From contig CAAAJI010000742.1 of NCBI GenBank assembly GCA_900642245.1, positions 1-13,225 of the forward strand: 13,225 bases of DNA, given 5' to 3'. The DNA comes from Fragilaria radians (lineage: Eukaryota > Bacillariophyta > Fragilariophyceae > Fragilariales > Fragilariaceae). A program made the translations under genes and the position numbers. This document shows positions 8,516 to 13,225 of this stretch, one piece after another; within the stretch, counting starts at the first letter, position 1, and every line of letters begins with the position of its first letter. The notes under the pieces are model-generated. The model saw only the letters and a program-made list of their open reading frames with translations. It did no database searches and was not told where the DNA came from.

Positions 8516-10185
8516 TTCCACCAATCGTGAAGTCAATAAGCTTACCATTGAATGATATCAACATCTTAGTTGTCACAGACGTCCATGCTTGGATTGGAAG
8601 CCGTAAGAGGCACGAACCTCAGTGGGATGCAGATTATGGTCATGTGATTTCGTTCTACGAACGAATGAAAACCAATCAGTTCCGGGACAAGAACCTGTTA
8701 TTTCTAATGAATGGTGACTTTGTAGATGGAACTGGACTTTCCTCGAATCCGCCAGAACTTTTGACTCCTATTTTACAAAAGATGCCATGGGATGCTCTAA
8801 CGATTGGCAATCATGAATTATATCGGAATTCCACGATTGAGCATATAACAGACTCAGGATTCGCAGAACATTGGGGAAGAAAATATGTGACTTCGAATGT
8901 CATACGACTTGAGGGATCTGTAGAATTAGGACCTTTAGGTGGATCTAGACACCTTATTTGGGAAGGCCCTACAGCAAGAGTACTAATTTTTGGATTTTTA
9001 TACGATATGATCGACCATTCGCCACTGGTTGCTGTGGAACCTGTGAGTAAGGTTGTTGAGCAACAATGGTTTACATCCGCTCTGAAACAAGATTATCAAG
9101 CAATTGTTTGCATGGTACATATGCATGTCACAGATCCCCTTGTCTTGGTTATTCAATCGAAAATAAGAAGCGTGATAGGAGAAAACATACCAATCCAATT
9201 TATTTCAGGGCATAGTCATATTCGAGCATTTGAATCGATTGATAATCGATCAACAAGTTTTGAAGCTGGTCATTACTTGGATACGATTGGATTCGTTTCG
9301 TTTGACCTAAATGGTACAAACTTTCAACATGTCTTCATTGACGCCACTGTGGATACGCTTCAATCAATTGTTGGTGTTAATGATATAATGACAGGCAATG
9401 GCACTCAAATACAAGATATGATTCAAGCCGCTCAGATGAACTTGGGATTGCTTGAAAGCGTGGGATGTGCCCCTAATCATTTTCTGCTAGATGTTGATTT
9501 ATCTCACCCTCAATCGTTGTGGCGATTCTACATGAAATATGTTATCATGGAATTTTACTTTCATAATTCACCAAATGTAGTTTACATTCAAGGAAGCGGT
9601 GCTTTTAGATATGACCTATACCAAGGGCAGATCCTTCTTGATGATATAGTTACAATGAACCCGTTTAACGACACTATATACAGAGTTACGCAAGCGCTCA
9701 AAGGGAACTATCTTATTCAGATTTTAAACGGAGAAGATATCAATACACAGCCAGCTGTGCCTTGGATGATGAATGTTCCGAACTACATCTTTTCAAGGAA
9801 TGATATTGATCCTGAGAAGACGTATGAGGTTTTCACAGCATTCTTCGATTTGACATATGTTGTAGAAAGAGTGGAAAAAGTAACAGGGCAATCTGTCACT
9901 CCTGAACCCCAGAATATGGCTACTACAGATTTATGGATTAACTTTATTCAAGAACAATGGCGATTCGAAAATCAATGTCAAGAATCAACAGTTGATAATC
10001 ATGTCGGCTTGATTTTTATTTTCCTATTCGTTTTCTCGGCTGTGATCTTTGGACTTGTTATATTTGTAAGGAGTAGACAAGCGCTTGCTGGTTATAATCG
10101 AGCAACTTCGATTACTAGCGAAAAACTAGCAGAAGTTACGGATGATTTGGCATTCGATGATAACTTTACAAGAGAATTAATCTGA
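8488..10185 (+). CDS. Secreted/lumenal calcineurin-like metallophosphoesterase with 5'-nucleotidase C-terminal domain and C-terminal membrane anchor
   Basis: A single open frame of 565 codons, no introns. Residues 1-17 are a signal peptide. The metallophosphoesterase domain (about 24-285) carries the full metal-binding set: DVH at 31-33, GDFVDG at 76-81, GNHE at 107-110, a His pair at 211/213, and GHSH at 241-244. Residues about 330-470 form the 5'-nucleotidase C-terminal domain, with GSGAFRYDL at 369-377 and NPFNDTIY at 391-398. There are possible N-glycosylation sites at 114, 253, 275, 304 and 394. A transmembrane helix spans about 507-527, followed by a 38-residue tail. The topology is type I: catalytic part outside or in a vacuole/ER lumen, tail in the cytosol. 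The overall plan resembles the fungal protein family of yeast YHR202W. The family hydrolyses phosphoesters such as nucleotides, but the substrate is not determined. It faces the START-domain gene tail to tail. All key residues are present, so it should be active. Confidence 0.9.
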   Translation: MFPLLLLGLIPPIVKSISLPLNDINILVVTDVHAWIGSRKRHEPQWDADYGHVISFYERMKTNQFRDKNLLFLMNGDFVDGTGLSSNPPELLTPILQKMPWDALTIGNHELYRNSTIEHITDSGFAEHWGRKYVTSNVIRLEGSVELGPLGGSRHLIWEGPTARVLIFGFLYDMIDHSPLVAVEPVSKVVEQQWFTSALKQDYQAIVCMVHMHVTDPLVLVIQSKIRSVIGENIPIQFISGHSHIRAFESIDNRSTSFEAGHYLDTIGFVSFDLNGTNFQHVFIDATVDTLQSIVGVNDIMTGNGTQIQDMIQAAQMNLGLLESVGCAPNHFLLDVDLSHPQSLWRFYMKYVIMEFYFHNSPNVVYIQGSGAFRYDLYQGQILLDDIVTMNPFNDTIYRVTQALKGNYLIQILNGEDINTQPAVPWMMNVPNYIFSRNDIDPEKTYEVFTAFFDLTYVVERVEKVTGQSVTPEPQNMATTDLWINFIQEQWRFENQCQESTVDNHVGLIFIFLFVFSAVIFGLVIFVRSRQALAGYNRATSITSEKLAEVTDDLAFDDNFTRELI

Positions 10186-11066
10186 TACTGATATTACATT
10201 TGAACTATATGACATGAAAGTAAAAGTAATGGTATACTTAGTTTTGTATCCCTGTAAAGAGTCCCAACCAAAATATTCATAGTCTCCTTAACGTATCTAA
10301 TATTGAGATGATAATGATACCATTTTGATTTCAACAGGCTTTTGAAGTCATTACGAAATATGTCCTATACAACATGTCCGACAAAAACTTGCTTTTCCAC
10401 ATTCCTATCCAATTACACAACATTTATTTTATGTCTCAAGAAGAAAGGAAAAGGAATTCAATAAGACGCGCCACAAAATGACGTAACGGTTTTCATCAAG
10501 CACATGTCATGAAACTGCTAAACTTCAAAGCGTATCACAGAACAACAGAGAATTCTTTACAAATACACAAAAGAAATATCAAAAATTATTTGCCGACCAA
10601 ATAAGTTTAGTGAAGAAGAAGTTCAAAACAAAGGAAGTCAATGAGGAGAAAAAATGTATGGTGAATTAATCTCTCGCTCTTGACATGTTGTTTCAGATTT
10701 AATTCAAAAAAAACTTTAGCAATGACTTTCGCTCCCATTCAGCTTTCACAACATAAGGAAAATTCAGGTTCATCCTGAAAGTCCTGTATTCCCATTTCCT
10801 AACTGAATGGCATGCCTTTTACACAACATAAAATTCTCCTTCGCCTAATAGAATTCCTATGTTAGCTTCATTTTAGGATTTGAAAATTTAACATCAACCA
10901 GCGAGAGCAACCAGATGGTTACCTAAATTAATGTTTCTCGCATCAAAGGAATCTTACTCAAGGCAGAGCAATCTTATAAAGCAAATTAATATCAAAAATG
11001 GTTTAAAATCAACACATTTTCTAGATTTCATCTTTTGAAACTTATTTACTACTCCAGAATAATCCC
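10186..11066. other. Convergent intergenic spacer between two 3' ends
   Basis: This is the 880-base gap between the ends of the metallophosphoesterase and START-domain genes. It must hold both 3' untranslated regions and polyadenylation sites, but no AATAAA-type signal is placed convincingly. A TGACGTAA motif at about 10480-10487 is a possible bZIP site, though no gene start lies nearby. No coding stretch or RNA gene was seen. Confidence 0.5.
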
Positions 11067-13225
11067 TTAGATCCTCTCATCTATTTTGCTCATGGATTTC
11101 GACTTTTTTCGTAGCTGGACTTTCAAGCTTGGCCTATTCACATTCGATACTCTGCTTGCCAATGGCTGTGGTATTATAGTCACGCTATAATCTCCAGTTA
11201 CAGTATCGTAACTGCGTCCGCTAACATCTAACGTTGTGCATCGGGGCTTTGAAGCTTCGTCAGTTTGCGAATAATCTGATGACATCGAAATGCTGCTCCC
11301 TTGCTCCGTTTTCTTCTTCGATCGCAAAGTAACGCTAAACAGAATTAAAGCTGTTAAGAGAAAGACTGCTGTGTTAGAATAAATCGATATAGTGAATTCA
11401 ATGGCGTTGTATCTCCACGATGGCATTAGGTCCGAGCTGTCATGATGAAGTTCATGAAAATATCGCCCAAAACTGGATCGGTAAGGAATCAGATTCCACA
11501 TCCAAATAGCCATTGATTGAACTAGGCGCCCCAATCCGTTCGATGATACCAAAACGCGATAAGAAATCTGTATGAAGGTAAAAACCATTGTAAATATTGA
11601 CCCAGTGAACGTGCTAACGACGAATGGCATGGCTTCTGCCAAATTCAAAAATGGGGAAGGAAGGTGCGCACCAATTTGTGAGAGGAAAGAAGAAAGCAAT
11701 CCAATCATTGTTTGTATACATCGAGAAGAGTACATCAGTGTTGATCGGAAGGCAGGCTCAATAAAGCCTTTCCAATACCGAAGGCTGCGATACTTGTGGA
11801 AGTCCCTGCAACAAAAATGCGAACCGAATCGCTGTAAAATTTCTTGGACTGGTGACCGGCCTTCATTCCTATTTCAAGCGTCCCGAAGGCATAAATCATG
11901 ATGATGTCACAAAAAGCGAAATGAATCACGGCGCAAAGGCATACATACAGAACTGCTAAAAAATCCATTTGGAAATTCGCGCTCCAACTTGCTTGGTTGA
12001 CTTTCAAGGTATCGAAGTATTTACCAAGAATGAAACCAGGGCTCAAAACATGAGATGCAAGAAAGCATAGCGTTCCTGTTACAAGCATCCTAATGATTAA
12101 ATTATGCTCATGAAATTGAAAGGCAAATGAGGTTGAAACATCATGTTTTACTTGCACTTTTTCAAACTGAATTTTAGCACAAGGGGCTCCATTATTCTTT
12201 GTTCTGCGTTCCTTGGCTTCCTTTAACTCTTCTAAACGAAGCAGTTCCTCTTCACTCATATGCTTTGGCTTCAGCCGATTTTCAGCACGAATCCTAGCTA
12301 ATTCAATTTTCAAAGCTTTCTTAGTTTTGGCTTTCGCTTTGGATTCACGCATATAACGCAACAATGGATTTCTTAGTGTTGATGTCGAGACGGTAAGTCG
12401 TGAAATAGAGGACGTTGACTCCTCATCACTTCTCTCAAGTTCTAAATCGAGATGCACTTGATTAGTATGTTTCATGAGATATTCGAGCTCTTTGTCTTGC
12501 TCCTCTTCTGTCAAATCTAGTGCAGAAACCTTTGGAAGTTTCCAAGTTTTTCATGTCACAGTATGACTCAAATTTAGGCAAAAGCCAGCCCTCATAAAAT
12601 TCCTTGTCTTGGCGCATACGGATGGCATGTGAATTACGTATTGGATCTTTTGAAACTTTCCTTGCCGCTACTTGAATTTTGTGGAAAACGACCCCACATA
12701 TTTTTCTGGTGACAAAATCCAGCAAAACTTGTGGTAGTGGTATGTGTGGATCAATACTTGCAATAAGCGTCGTCTCGCAGGCCGTAGGAGAAATGATACG
12801 AATGGAGGCAATAAAATTCCGAAGTGTTAGCCTTCCTGTTCCCATTCTTGTCGGTTTCTTTGGAAACTCGATCCCTTCCAATCCTTCTGTTAAATATGGC
12901 TCATCATATGGAATATCTGGAGGTCGATCATGGAGGCCCTGTCCCACAATAAGGAAGGAACCATCTTCTGCGACTGTATCGCAACCGATTGCGCGGAATA
13001 CTCCATCCCTAGATAGTCCGAATTGAGGTGCTCCAATGACAAACCAACCCACGCAATCGCACTTATTAATGTCCTTGAGCGTCTTACTTTCGGTGCAAAA
13101 CGGTGACCAAGTATAATGGAGATCCACTTCCCTAATGATAGCAACCTGTTCGAAAAGCGGCACGCCTTCCATCACACCTTCCATCTTGATACTTAAAGAT
13201 CCATCTGGTTGTTTTCGGTAATATG
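11067..13225 (-). CDS. START-domain protein with charged helix and multiple transmembrane segments (5' partial, two frame changes)
   Basis: The frame is open from the right edge, so the true N-terminus is missing; the ATG at 13184 is internal-looking because residues before it (PDGSLSIK) already fit the domain. Segment 1 (13225 to about 12550) is a START/lipid-binding domain: GVPLFEQVAIIREVDL, the TWSPF block, a CDCVGWF strand, and the terminal EFYEGWLLPKFESYC helix. Segment 2 (about 12546 to 11740, shifted frame) continues with WKLPKVSALDLTEEEQ, a Ser-rich loop, a highly charged Lys/Glu/Arg helix, and three hydrophobic segments at about 12098-12045, 11965-11890 and 11820-11757. Segment 3 (about 11760 to 11067, back in the first frame) adds further hydrophobic segments at 11633-11553 and 11399-11328 and a Ser/Lys-rich tail. 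START domains carry lipids or sterols in a hydrophobic pocket; here the domain would be tethered to a membrane. Loss of one A in the A5 run at 12551-12547 would join segments 1 and 2; gain of one base near 11767-11757 would join 2 and 3. Short introns are the alternative. The START call is fairly firm; the gene structure is not. Confidence 0.7.

Noticed and set aside
8998..9198. 66-codon minus-strand frame inside the metallophosphoesterase gene
   Set aside because: Antisense to conserved catalytic-domain coding; no independent support.
11572..11901. 109-codon plus-strand frame over the START/transmembrane gene
   Set aside because: It lies antisense to strongly membrane-like coding sequence and shows no domain of its own.
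12512..12524. A 13-base GT...AG stretch (GTTTCTGCACTAG, minus strand) whose removal would also restore the START gene frame
   Set aside because: Thirteen bases is below any known spliceosomal intron size in algae; a single-base indel is simpler.
12679..13026. 115-codon plus-strand frame over the START domain
   Set aside because: Antisense shadow of recognisable START-domain sequence on the minus strand.

Overview
This looks like nuclear DNA from a diatom (Bacillariophyta) or a close stramenopile relative. Three independent signs point that way. First, the left edge encodes an N-terminus with a signal peptide ending in a Ser/Ala-Phe cleavage motif (STSAF|VSP), the hallmark of nuclear-encoded proteins sent to a four-membrane secondary plastid. 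Second, a 208-residue protein matches, from memory, a short orphan family heavily expanded in diatom genomes. Third, a decayed Ty1/copia polymerase has diatom-type wording. There is no bacterial operon structure, no ribosome binding site pattern and no recognisable RNA gene. The long spacers are AT-rich.

Layout, left to right. 1-148 (-): first exon or N-terminus of a probable plastid-targeted protein running off the left edge, with a cluster of TGACGT/GACGC motifs just upstream (196-237). 240-1400: no supportable gene. About 1400-2640 (-): frame-broken remains of a retroelement-type polyprotein (linker, RT-like and C-terminal Cys/His tail pieces). 2905-3519 (-): two open stretches of uncertain status, possibly the N-terminal part of the same relic. 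3832-4458 (-): intact diatom orphan-family gene. 5321-6455 (+): degenerate Ty1/copia relic (RT, YVDD-like box, connection, RNase H). About 6456-8425: AT-rich, gene-free spacer.

The right third holds two substantial genes facing each other. At 8488-10185 (+) is an intronless, apparently intact gene for a secreted or lumenal calcineurin-like metallophosphoesterase with a 5'-nucleotidase C-terminal domain and a C-terminal membrane anchor. It is preceded by an overlapping upstream ORF. At 11067-13225 (-), cut by the right edge, is a START-domain lipid-binding protein followed by a charged helix and several transmembrane segments. Its reading frame changes twice (+1, then back), so the gene is either carrying two single-base indels, damaged, or spliced in an unusual way.

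Nothing indicates that these genes work as one pathway. The picture is ordinary eukaryotic gene neighbourhoods separated by transposon graveyards. The items most worth pursuing are the plastid presequence with its CO2/cAMP-type promoter motifs, the orphan diatom family gene, and the double frame change in the START/transmembrane gene.
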